Of a stretch of DNA of 18,631 nt, positions 7,579 through 15,332 are shown one piece after another. Origin of the DNA: Methanosarcinales archaeon (GTDB lineage: Archaea > Halobacteriota > Methanosarcinia > Methanosarcinales > Methanogasteraceae); NCBI GenBank assembly GCA_030609345.1, contig JAUWCK010000005.1, positions 1 to 18,631 of the forward strand, written 5' to 3'. The stretch's first letter is position 1; each line of letters starts with the position of its first letter. The position numbers and the translations under genes are program-made. The notes below the pieces were generated by a model that was given only the letters and a program-made list of their open reading frames with translations, was not told where the DNA came from and made no database searches.

Positions 7579-7696
7579 GGTTCATAACCTCTCTTATTGC
7601 AAGTAGATTCAACTTCGGCTGCGGGTCATGTGCCTGTGAGCACCGGTCTGGCTCTTTGCCTCGCTTTTTGATGAGTAATCCAAACAAATTCATCAT
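7571..7696 (-). CDS. 41-codon mosaic ORF: remnant of the ATPase C-terminus bridging two surface genes
   Basis: This short frame starts with an ATG that overlaps the stop of the DUF2341 gene (ATGA) and ends with a TAG that overlaps the GTG start of the next gene. Its last residues, LNLLAIREVMNRA, match the C-terminus of the ATPase gene at 9560 (LNLLAIREVMKDA). The ten shared residues LNLLAIREVM carry several synonymous codon differences. Its first half, KKRGKEPDRCS, matches KRRDEEPDRCS in the winged-helix protein at 14819; about 29 of 36 bases agree, with three synonymous changes in EPDRCS. It is therefore a chimera of two gene ends, left after loss of a second ATPase copy. Whether the peptide has a role or the frame merely carries ribosomes across the gap cannot be told from sequence. 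Confidence 0.6.
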   Translation of the reverse strand: MMNLFGLLIKKRGKEPDRCSQAHDPQPKLNLLAIREVMNRA

Positions 7697-9567
7697 CTCA
7701 ATCTCCTTCTTTTGATCAATAATGCTACGAGCAACACCCCGATAACCGCAACCACCGCACCGAATCCGGGCGTACTCGATCCTTTCGATTCCGACTGGCT
7801 TTCTGTCTGATCCGCGCCTGGCTCTGCCTCTGCTCGCACCGTGATCGGCAGGGTGAGTGTGTGATCCTCGGCATCATCGCGATCATCGCCGAAGTAGTAG
7901 ATGATCCTGCCGTTCACATCGAACTCTCCGACCTGATTCGATCGTATCGCAACCTCGATATCCTTACCGGTTCCGGGCTCAAGTTCGTAGGTAGTCGTGT
8001 ACTGCCCGGCTCCTGACTTGGCAAAAGCAGAGGAGGTGACGCTCATCCCCGATGGCGGGATGATTATTACCTGCACATGCATCGTTGGTTTGGTGATCAG
8101 GTTCACAGCCGAGAGTTTCAGCAGGATATCCTCGCCGAGCACGACATTGGTCTTCTCACCGTGAAGCTGCACGCTCGCGGTCGAGACTGACGGGTTGCTG
8201 CGGGATGTGCCGCCGGAAGTGCTGCCCTCTGTGGATAGGATGACCTTGATGGATGCAGGTTCTGATTTCACCTCCTGGATGTTCCCGTCCTCGTCTGCAT
8301 AAGTTACGGTGGCAGGGTCAAGCGTGAATGTGCCGCTCTCCATTGCTCTGATTGTGTACTGGAGGTCTCTTGTCTCGCCGGGGCGGATCTGGTCGTAGCG
8401 CTTGGGGTTCGGGAAATCGCCGCTTGTGAGATCAAAGCTGGGATGGATCGCATCAGTGATCTCGATGTCGGTTGCGTCAGTGGTGCCGGAGTTCTCTATG
8501 GCTATGGTGATTACCGTCTCCTGGAACTGGCGGATGGAGTGGGGGGCGGGGGATTTGGTGATGGTGAGCGCGGTGTGGGTTGCGAGCGTGGGATGGGAGA
8601 TGGTGACGGTGGGTTCGGGGGAGGCGTATTTACGAACATAAAACCAGTCAAACCATCCAAAGTGAGACGAACTGGACCCAAACGAATCTATCTCTAAATT
8701 CTTATCATCCCAATCTGTATCGCTTATGCTCCTTTGTCCAATATTAGTGCCATCGCCACTATAGACTTTGGAGATTACTTGGTTTGAGTTAAGTACAAGT
8801 ACGAGTTTATAATATATTCCAGTATTTGGTGTGAAAGCATCACCGGTATGGTCAGTATAAGAACTTCCCCCATACCGCACATTTATGGAACTACTATCAT
8901 AAAAAGCATGATAACTTCTCTTATTGATATCGGTTCCCATGTCGTAGAAGGCGATTCCAGCCATGTACCTTGAGGTTATATCCGTTTTTACTTTTGTTTC
9001 TGCTACAAATGGTCGTGAGAATGTTCGTTTTGTAGATAAAACATTACCACTAACTTGAGGTATTTTTGCATATCCAGTGCCACTTGTATCAATTGTTGCT
9101 CCAGCACCAGCATCCTGATACCATTTTATTCCAATCGTATTGGCGTTAAAATCATCAAAAAACTCAAACACCGCCTCGCCATCACTCTCACTCACCGCAC
9201 CCGGATTCCCATACCACATCGTAATCATCGCCTCACCATTCGCATGAATCAGAGGCACCTTCACCCATATCGCAGCACGCTTTGACCCCGCATCGAACTC
9301 TTCGATCCAGTAACTCAATTCACGCCCGTCCGCATCCGTGAATCTGATATCATCGCCATCGGCTTGCGCTTCTTCTGGAAATTCATTGCCAGATAACTCC
9401 ACCAGCACCTGATAATCGCGAAGCGTCTCGCCAGAGTTCTCCTGAATCGCAATCTCTCGCTGATACTGCCAGCCCGCAAGTCCCGCAGATGCCGATGCCG
9501 GCAGTGCCGCAAGCAGCAGCAGACCGGCAAGAACCGATGCCAGAACCGCCATTTCCATTTTACGCAT
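7693..9567 (-). CDS. DUF2341/ConA-like surface protein with shared module and PGF-CTERM tail
   Basis: A 624-residue exported protein. The signal peptide is residues 1-27 (cut near ASASA). A DUF2341 domain (about 33-125, with WQYQREIAI and DYQVLVELSG) is followed by a concanavalin-like beta-sandwich segment (about 135-315) starting FDDFNANTIGIKW, a pairing common in methanogen surface proteins and usually taken as glycan or polymer binding. Next come a CARDB/DUF11-like domain (about 330-445), the shared membrane-proximal module (464-578) and a PGF-CTERM tail (PGF at 600-602, hydrophobic helix, KRRRLR). The DNA coding the ConA-like segment (about 8630-9150) is clearly more AT-rich than either flank. 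The ATG overlaps the ATPase stop as ATGCGTAA, so translation is coupled. Attachment to extracellular glycans is a family-based guess. Confidence 0.88.
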   Translation of the reverse strand: MRKMEMAVLASVLAGLLLLAALPASASAGLAGWQYQREIAIQENSGETLRDYQVLVELSGNEFPEEAQADGDDIRFTDADGRELSYWIEEFDAGSKRAAIWVKVPLIHANGEAMITMWYGNPGAVSESDGEAVFEFFDDFNANTIGIKWYQDAGAGATIDTSGTGYAKIPQVSGNVLSTKRTFSRPFVAETKVKTDITSRYMAGIAFYDMGTDINKRSYHAFYDSSSINVRYGGSSYTDHTGDAFTPNTGIYYKLVLVLNSNQVISKVYSGDGTNIGQRSISDTDWDDKNLEIDSFGSSSSHFGWFDWFYVRKYASPEPTVTISHPTLATHTALTITKSPAPHSIRQFQETVITIAIENSGTTDATDIEITDAIHPSFDLTSGDFPNPKRYDQIRPGETRDLQYTIRAMESGTFTLDPATVTYADEDGNIQEVKSEPASIKVILSTEGSTSGGTSRSNPSVSTASVQLHGEKTNVVLGEDILLKLSAVNLITKPTMHVQVIIIPPSGMSVTSSAFAKSGAGQYTTTYELEPGTGKDIEVAIRSNQVGEFDVNGRIIYYFGDDRDDAEDHTLTLPITVRAEAEPGADQTESQSESKGSSTPGFGAVVAVIGVLLVALLIKRRRLR

Positions 9568-10627
9568 CCTTCATCACCTCTCGTATCGCAAGCAAATTCA
9601 GCCTCGACTGCGGTTTCATCATCGTCGTAAGCGGGTCCACGAAGAGAATGTTCTCCTTAACCAGATACCTCTTAGAGACCTCATCCACCTCGTTCATACC
9701 GATCTCATCTCGGGTCAGGAACATCTTCAAAGCAGAGGCAAGTTTCTCGTAGGATACATCACAACACCTGCTGCCTATCATTATCTCATCACCCAGTTCC
9801 TTAACAAGCTTCAACCGGGTCTCTATCTCGCCAGTCCTGAGCGTAAGCATCCCATTAACCTTCTTTTCCCTTTCTTCCGCATTCACGAGCTCAACCAAAC
9901 ATATTGGCTTACCGCCGCAATGATGCCACGCAAGCTCTTTCTCCTCATCGCTAAGTCCATACTCCTCCAGAAACGCGGTGGTCGTTTCTCTGTCAAAATC
10001 ATCCACCGGAAGGTATCTGCACCGATCTTCCAGCATCGCCTCGCTATGGACATCCTCAATGAAGAGCGAGTCCGATGAAATTGCAAATACGTGTGCTAAG
10101 TGTAATTCCTTGGTTAATCGGATAAAAAAGTTAAATAATTTGTATATCAGCAAATCATCCACTTTCAAGTCTCCTATCACCTGCAATTCATCGATGATTA
10201 AAACGGGCGTACGCTTCTTTGATATTTCCACAAAGAACCGCTCTATGTATTTGAACATATCTTTACTTTTATCTTTTTTTTCAAATATCTGTTCAAACAG
10301 ATTTATTGGTATCGGAATTCCACTAACTGCGCCCAGATCCTTCAATATCGATTTTGCATACTCGGTGACATTATCAACCCCCCTGTCCTCGTCGATCTCG
10401 AATAGAACGTTTAAGAAGTCTTCATAGTCCGTAATGAACCTCCCGCGCAGGTTAACATAGAAAGGGGCATATTCATCGGGTAGTTCTTTGATCAGGTGAC
10501 TGACCATCGTGGTCTTTCCGCTGTTTATCGGTCCGTAGATGAAGGTGATTAAGGACGGTTCGGTGTCCAGTATCTTCATAATCTCTTTCATCTCCTTCTC
10601 GCGGTCGTGAAATGCAATTCTTTTCAT
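9560..10627 (-). CDS. Archaeal STAND-like ATPase (Arch_ATPase family) inside the surface-protein operon
   Basis: A 355-residue cytoplasmic P-loop NTPase. Walker A is YGPINSGKT (residues 31-39), Walker B is LLIIDE-like VLIIDE (142-147), a sensor-like AISSDS lies near 183-187, and a GGKP motif near 238-241 is typical of archaeal ATPases of the PF01637/STAND type. The C-terminal 110 residues probably form a winged-helix-like domain. I chose the ATG at 10627 over the longer form from 10642: it overlaps the stop of the propeller gene (ATGA) and has GGAGG 8 nt upstream. Its own stop overlaps the next start. Such ATPases are often multicopy in archaea with unknown jobs; here the coupling on both sides to exported proteins points to a role with them, for example in regulation, export or assembly. 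A fragment of a second copy survives at 7571-7696. Confidence 0.88.
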   Translation of the reverse strand: MKRIAFHDREKEMKEIMKILDTEPSLITFIYGPINSGKTTMVSHLIKELPDEYAPFYVNLRGRFITDYEDFLNVLFEIDEDRGVDNVTEYAKSILKDLGAVSGIPIPINLFEQIFEKKDKSKDMFKYIERFFVEISKKRTPVLIIDELQVIGDLKVDDLLIYKLFNFFIRLTKELHLAHVFAISSDSLFIEDVHSEAMLEDRCRYLPVDDFDRETTTAFLEEYGLSDEEKELAWHHCGGKPICLVELVNAEEREKKVNGMLTLRTGEIETRLKLVKELGDEIMIGSRCCDVSYEKLASALKMFLTRDEIGMNEVDEVSKRYLVKENILFVDPLTTMMKPQSRLNLLAIREVMKDA

Positions 10628-13293
10628 CTTCTTTTCCTCCATAGATATACTGCCAACAGCCCCATAACTGCGACCATCGCCCCAAAGCCCGGCACCACGA
10701 GCTCCCGCGCTTCGGATTCAGAATCCGCGGAACGAGGATCCTGCTCAACGATCAGGGTGAGCATATCGTACCGTGTCGGGGACTTTGGGCTGCCCCTGAA
10801 CTGGTAGTACACCTCGCTTTCGATCTCATGCGTTCCGACCTCGTTGCCTGTGAGGCGCACCTCGATTGACCGCACATTGTCGCCGGATTCGATTACCTGG
10901 GTGCAGGTGTAGATTCCGGATCCGGCTTTCGCGAATGAACTGCTGGTAACCGAGACGCCGGATGGCGGCTTTAAGATTAACTGGATGGTCATCGAGGGGT
11001 TTCCGATCGGGTTTACCGCGGATAGCGTGAAGATGGCATCCTCGCCTTTCTTGATCGCGGTTCTTGTGGTTCCGAAATAGACGCTTGGTCCGGTTCGCTC
11101 AACTGTTATCGGGAGTTCCTCGAAACATGAGTTTGATTTTGAATCGGTTGCTTCGACTCTGATTACATGCTTGCCTGTTGTGAGAGAGTTTGTTGTTACG
11201 GTGTATGTTCCGGCTTGGTTTTGGGATTCGAGCATCGCTCCATCGAGCAGTATCTTTATTGAGGCGACTCCGCTGGGATCGTTTGCGCCGTAGATTATTG
11301 TTACCTTTTCGCCTTCTTCGAGGAGTTCGTTATTATTGTATTCGATGATAGCTGGCTTATCGATGCGTATCGCAGGTGAAGAGACGTCCGCAGCGGTCAG
11401 GTGTCCGGTTATCGACTCTGTGACTCCGGATGTGACGTGTACTGAGGTTAGCCACTCATCGTAGCCATATTTTTCTAATTTGAGTGTGTGTGAGCCGGGT
11501 GAAGCGTCTGAAATTGTTGTTGGAGTCGTGCCTTTGTATACGCCGTCGAGATAGATGTCCGCGCCGGAGGGGGTGGAGGAGACTGAGATAGAGTCAGCCT
11601 CCTGGGTTAACGTTGCATATACCGATGCCGCATGACATGCATATACTGATCCCGCATCAGATACCGATGTCGTACCTGCTGAAACGTAGACGGTTTCTGT
11701 GTAATCTTCATACCTGGATTTTTCCAATCGGATTGTATGGTATCCCGCTGAGACCTCATATATCCAGAACCAATTCGAACCTGTTAGTCCCTGATAAACA
11801 CCATCGAGATAGATGTCTGCCCCCGATGGGCTGGACCATACACGAATAGAGCCGGTGGGCACCGGTGTCGATGTTACTACTGTGGTTGGTGAGGGGGTCG
11901 CAGTTAGGTATGCAGAAACCGATGCAGTATCTCCGGCTGAAACGTAGACGGTTTCTGTGTAATCCCCATATCCGAAGTCTTCCAAGTAGATCGTATGGTA
12001 CCCCGTTGAAACATCGTATATCCAGAACCAATCCGAACCGGTCACCCCCTGATAAACACCATCGAGATAGATGCGTGCGCCGGATGGGCTGGACCATACA
12101 CGAATATCGCTGGTCGGCGTTGGTGTTGATGTATGGACGCCTCCGACTTTTATTAGCCAAGCATACCCAGGACCCGCACTGAATAACGCCATAGATCCTG
12201 CAAGAATGTAGCCGCCATCAGAGGTTTGCCGGACTGATTCTGCACGATCATCGTTAGTTCCTCCAAAGGTCTTATCCCACTCTTTATTTCCATTGGAATC
12301 AGTTTTCACGAGCCAAAAATCAAAATTACCAGCACCGTACGACATAGTTGCTCCTGCAAGGATATATCCACTGTCGGAGGTTTGCTGGACAGAATATGCC
12401 CAATCAGTGGCAGTTCCTCCGAAGGTCTTATCCCATACCTTGTTCCCCTCCGAATCAGTTTTCACAAGCCAGAAATCCCAACTGCCAACACCGTATGACT
12501 CCGTGTCACCTGCAAGGATGTAACCGTCATCAGAGGTTTGCTGGACAGAACGTGCACGATCACCGTTAGTTCCTCCAAAAGTCTTATCCCACTCCTTATT
12601 TCCCTCTGAATCAGTTTTTATCAGCCAGAAATCCTCATCACCAGCGCCATACGAATACGTATGTCCTGCAAGGATATATCCACAGTCAGAGGTTTGCTGG
12701 ACAGAATATGCCCAATCAATACTATTTCCTCCAAAGGTCTTATCCCACTCTTTGTTTCCATTGGAATCAGTTTTCACAAGCCAGAAATCCCCATTGCCAG
12801 CGCCATACGAACCCGTATCTCCTGCAAGAATGTAGCCACCATCAGAGGTTTGCTGGACTGAGTGTGCAGAATCAGAGTTAGTTCCTCCAAAGGTCTTATC
12901 CCACACTTTATTTCCATTCGAATCGGTTTTCACAAGCCAGAAATCACCGCCACCAGCACCGTACGAGTCCGTACGTCCTGCAAGGACATATCCGCCGTCA
13001 GAGGTTTGCTGGACAGAGCATGCCCATTCCAAACCAGTTCCTCCAAAGGTCTTATCCCACTCTTTGTTTCCGTTGGAATCGGTTTTCACAAGCCAAAAAT
13101 CAGATCCGCCAGCACCGTACGATCTAGTGTCTCCTACAAGGATATAGCCACCATCAGAAGTTTGTTGGACCGACCATCCACGCTCAGTACTATCGCCCCC
13201 AAAGGTCTTGTTCCATGCCTCGTCAGGAGCCGTTTCAGCATATACCACGTTCGTGAGCGCAAGCAATAATATGAGTACTATAATTCGTTTCAT
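10624..13293 (-). CDS. Seven-repeat propeller/PEGA surface protein with PGF-CTERM tail
   Basis: An 889-residue exported protein. The signal peptide is residues 1-19 (cut at VYA). Seven near-identical repeats of about 52 residues follow (about 25-385), each with WDKTFGG, SVQQTSDGGYILAG and DFWLVKTDSNGNK; this looks like a seven-bladed beta-propeller of the kind common in archaeal surface proteins. Three PEGA domains (about 396-464, 481-562 and 567-634, with PSGADIYLDGVY) may bind the cell-wall layer. An Ig-like domain (about 638-732) is followed by the shared module (737-850, with LSAVNPIGNP, PPSGVSVTSS) and a PGF-CTERM tail (PGF at 868-870, hydrophobic helix, WRKRR). PEGA2 carries a short insert with AGSVYACHAAS. 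The start ATG overlaps the stop of the upstream unknown gene (ATGA) and the stop overlaps the ATPase start (ATGA). Confidence 0.9.
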   Translation of the reverse strand: MKRIIVLILLLALTNVVYAETAPDEAWNKTFGGDSTERGWSVQQTSDGGYILVGDTRSYGAGGSDFWLVKTDSNGNKEWDKTFGGTGLEWACSVQQTSDGGYVLAGRTDSYGAGGGDFWLVKTDSNGNKVWDKTFGGTNSDSAHSVQQTSDGGYILAGDTGSYGAGNGDFWLVKTDSNGNKEWDKTFGGNSIDWAYSVQQTSDCGYILAGHTYSYGAGDEDFWLIKTDSEGNKEWDKTFGGTNGDRARSVQQTSDDGYILAGDTESYGVGSWDFWLVKTDSEGNKVWDKTFGGTATDWAYSVQQTSDSGYILAGATMSYGAGNFDFWLVKTDSNGNKEWDKTFGGTNDDRAESVRQTSDGGYILAGSMALFSAGPGYAWLIKVGGVHTSTPTPTSDIRVWSSPSGARIYLDGVYQGVTGSDWFWIYDVSTGYHTIYLEDFGYGDYTETVYVSAGDTASVSAYLTATPSPTTVVTSTPVPTGSIRVWSSPSGADIYLDGVYQGLTGSNWFWIYEVSAGYHTIRLEKSRYEDYTETVYVSAGTTSVSDAGSVYACHAASVYATLTQEADSISVSSTPSGADIYLDGVYKGTTPTTISDASPGSHTLKLEKYGYDEWLTSVHVTSGVTESITGHLTAADVSSPAIRIDKPAIIEYNNNELLEEGEKVTIIYGANDPSGVASIKILLDGAMLESQNQAGTYTVTTNSLTTGKHVIRVEATDSKSNSCFEELPITVERTGPSVYFGTTRTAIKKGEDAIFTLSAVNPIGNPSMTIQLILKPPSGVSVTSSSFAKAGSGIYTCTQVIESGDNVRSIEVRLTGNEVGTHEIESEVYYQFRGSPKSPTRYDMLTLIVEQDPRSADSESEARELVVPGFGAMVAVMGLLAVYLWRKRR
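10628..10641 (-). promoter_or_regulatory. Ribosome-binding site fixing the ATPase start
   Basis: On the - strand GGAGG is followed by eight bases and the ATG at 10627. The site lies inside the last codons of the propeller gene and overlaps the alternative ATG at 10642, which would have no site of its own. It decides for the shorter ATPase start. Confidence 0.7.
12150..13225 (-). repeat. Tandem 156-bp coding repeats of the propeller gene
   Basis: Seven copies of a 156-bp unit lie end to end inside the propeller gene. On the + strand each contains AAGGTCTTATCCCA, GAATCAGTTTTCACAAGCCA and CAGAGGTTTGCTGGAC, with only scattered differences. Identity at the DNA level, not only the protein level, means the copy number could change by recombination. 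The first and last copies (near 13200 and 12180) are the most diverged. Confidence 0.85.
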
Positions 13294-14747
13294 GGTAGTC
13301 CTTTGGGTTTTATATCATATTCCCATAATACAAAAGGCAATCCACATCTTGTTAATGGCCATTTTCTGGGCAAGGATTCGACAATACTTTTCGGATCTTT
13401 CATTCTTATATGGTCGGCTAACACTTTCGCAGTAATTTCAATAAGACTTCCAAATATGGGATTATTTCCAACGGTTTCAGATAAATTGTTGATGGCTATT
13501 GGACTGTTTTCGATGGAACAACTTGCAACCGTTAAAAAATTGGTTACAATTTTTTCGATTCTATACAAACTTCTAACTTCATTATTTATAACTTCTTCAA
13601 CTATCCCGCCCAACTTTTCATTCAAGTTAGGAATTTTGTTCAAGTCTCCGTTGTTAATTGCATTTTTCAGGTCTGAAGAGCATTTATTTAGCTCTTTTCG
13701 TTCTCTATTTTCTATAAGGACTTTCAGACCCTTTCGGCTTGGTTTTATCGTATTTAGCTCTATAGGATGTTTTACAATGATCGAAGATGAAGCCGGGGAA
13801 GAACCTAATACCTGCTCCGAGTATTCATCCGAAACGTTTGTAACTACTCTGAGAAGCGACATAGCTCTTATTTCATCGTAATCGTAGTGGATGTAACCGA
13901 ATAAACCATCCACGAAAGGACGAATAAAATAACTGTCGTAAGCATTCAATACATAATATCCTAAGTAAGGATCCTTCTTGCTAAGTTCTATGCCAAGATC
14001 CGCCAATCCATCGAATCCAGATAATCTAAGGTCTAATAAAGAAGTTCCAAATGTTTTAACAACTGTTTCATCATCAATAAGACACTCCTTTCCTATCTTT
14101 TTGATTGCGCTATTATTAAGAAGCTTTTTAGCATCCTCGTTGCATTTTGTCAGGGAGTATTCTGGATATTTTCCTCGTACTTCATCTCCCCAGCCAGTAT
14201 CTATGGATATTTCCGACTCATCGGCTATTTTGGCAAGCTTAAGTTCTTCAAATAACCGAAATACCCTCCAGCCTGAATATGGTGGTGTATAATCTTGAAC
14301 AGCACATGCATCAAAGATATCTTTATAGAAACACTTTCCATTATTTCTGCTATAATCGTAATCTTTTGGAGAACTTGTTAATACTGGCTTAATTTCCCCA
14401 TTTCTTATATGTTCCAAGAAATCTTCAAAATTTAACCCACAATTATTTGATAATCCATTAAAATATTTAAAATCATTTTTTGTGTTTAAAAGTTCTAATG
14501 GAAAAATTATATATTCTGACATGCTAGTTGCCAGAACGTTGCCAATATTTGCAATGGGGCGGTTCATCGCGGTTTCTGGATTCCCCGGGTGGGTAAATAG
14601 TGAATAACTTTTATCTCCAATTTCCTTTAACTCAGGAACCAAGTCCATAATTTCTACCTTTTTACCATCATGGATTTTATCTACACCCTTTAAAATGAAA
14701 TCAAGCACATCTTGATTCTCTCTTTCTTCTAATTCCAATGGATTCAA
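13290..14747 (-). CDS. AT-rich protein of unknown function coupled to the propeller gene
   Basis: A 485-residue protein that I do not recognise. It has no signal peptide, no clear membrane segment and no P-loop. It is acidic to neutral and rich in Asn, Lys, Ile and Leu, probably mostly alpha-helical, with isolated cysteines but no CxxC pair. Conspicuous stretches are GNPETAMNRPIANIGNVLAT near residue 55, RPFVDGLFGYIHYDYDEIRA near 280 and LPRKWPLTRCGLPFVLWEY at the end. The start is TTG at 14747, backed by GGAGG eight bases upstream; the first in-frame ATG would lose 33 residues. The stop overlaps the propeller ATG (ATGA). The gene is much richer in A+T than the regulator/protease genes before it and the surface genes after it, so it may have been acquired. 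Function unknown. Confidence 0.7.
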   Translation of the reverse strand: MNPLELEERENQDVLDFILKGVDKIHDGKKVEIMDLVPELKEIGDKSYSLFTHPGNPETAMNRPIANIGNVLATSMSEYIIFPLELLNTKNDFKYFNGLSNNCGLNFEDFLEHIRNGEIKPVLTSSPKDYDYSRNNGKCFYKDIFDACAVQDYTPPYSGWRVFRLFEELKLAKIADESEISIDTGWGDEVRGKYPEYSLTKCNEDAKKLLNNSAIKKIGKECLIDDETVVKTFGTSLLDLRLSGFDGLADLGIELSKKDPYLGYYVLNAYDSYFIRPFVDGLFGYIHYDYDEIRAMSLLRVVTNVSDEYSEQVLGSSPASSSIIVKHPIELNTIKPSRKGLKVLIENRERKELNKCSSDLKNAINNGDLNKIPNLNEKLGGIVEEVINNEVRSLYRIEKIVTNFLTVASCSIENSPIAINNLSETVGNNPIFGSLIEITAKVLADHIRMKDPKSIVESLPRKWPLTRCGLPFVLWEYDIKPKGLP

Positions 14748-14755
14748 CGATGCAA

Positions 14756-14760
14756 CCTCC
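14756..14760 (-). promoter_or_regulatory. Ribosome-binding site supporting a TTG start
   Basis: GGAGG on the - strand lies eight bases before TTG at 14745-14747. No ATG or GTG is in frame nearby, so this site is the main reason to place the start of the 485-residue protein at TTG. Confidence 0.7.
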
Positions 14761-14802
14761 TATTACATTCCGGCCCATATTCTAGGTATAGCCCTGTTTT
14801 TA

Positions 14803-14818
14803 TCATATCTAAATACTC
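14803..14818 (-). promoter_or_regulatory. Possible internal promoter before the unknown gene
   Basis: The 71-bp gap between the winged-helix gene and the AT-rich unknown gene contains GTATTTAGATA on the - strand, an acceptable box A placed about 60 bp before the TTG start. A leader of about 40 nt with a good ribosome-binding site would result. This is the only gap beyond about 40 bp in the run from 17486 to 4134, so transcription may restart here. No convincing BRE is visible. Confidence 0.35.
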
Positions 14819-15331
14819 CTATCCAAGCAGCCCGCCGATCACCTCAAGCACCACTGCAAGCGGCATCCCGGTCTCTGCCGCAATCCTTACCGGCGAGCAC
14901 CTGTCCGGCTCTTCGTCTCGCCTTTTGAGGCATTCCATCAATGCCTCAGCAGGTGATGTGAAATAATAACTCTGACCTACTTTAATCTTCCCAAGAACTC
15001 CTTTTAAGACGAGCGAATTAAGCACACGGGATGCATGAGTCCTGTGCCGCAAACTGGGATGCAGAGCCCCCAATCCAACGGATACCTCACTCGCGTTAAG
15101 CGGCTGTTTCTTTGCGAGCACGAAATCAAGCACGCTTCGCTCCATTCGGGTGAATGTGATCTCCTGATCGATCGCTTTTACCTCGTTCGCAAGTTCCTGA
15201 AGTTTGGCGACAAAGATATTCCGTTTCCGCTCCTCAGCAAGGATCTCGACAAGCGTCTCTGCCACCACATCTCCGTATTCGTCTGCCGAGAGAAGTCCGG
15301 CGAGTTTCTCGATATTTTCTCCCCGATCCAT
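14819..15331 (-). CDS. Winged-helix DNA-binding protein (candidate regulator)
   Basis: A 170-residue cytoplasmic protein with an N-terminal helical, coiled-coil-like half (about 1-60, ETLVEILAEERKRNIFVAKL) and a central winged-helix domain of MarR/archaeal-regulator type (about 61-130): MERSVLDFVLAKKQPLNASEV, a recognition-helix region RHRTHASRVLNSLVLKGVL, and a wing ending in SYYF. The last 40 residues include RRDEEPDRCS, a segment echoed in the 41-codon ORF at 7571. I chose the ATG at 15331, one base after the stop of the JAMM gene; a longer TTG form at 15343 would overlap it. It is a natural candidate to bind the paired CAAC-N5-GTTG sites upstream of 17486, but this is inference. Confidence 0.65.
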   Translation of the reverse strand: MDRGENIEKLAGLLSADEYGDVVAETLVEILAEERKRNIFVAKLQELANEVKAIDQEITFTRMERSVLDFVLAKKQPLNASEVSVGLGALHPSLRHRTHASRVLNSLVLKGVLGKIKVGQSYYFTSPAEALMECLKRRDEEPDRCSPVRIAAETGMPLAVVLEVIGGLLG

Positions 15332-15332
15332 C

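Noticed and set aside
12150..13225. Regularly spaced repeats that might suggest a CRISPR array
   Set aside because: The unit is 156 bp, the repeats are in frame inside one long gene, and the translated units form a protein repeat with signal peptide upstream.
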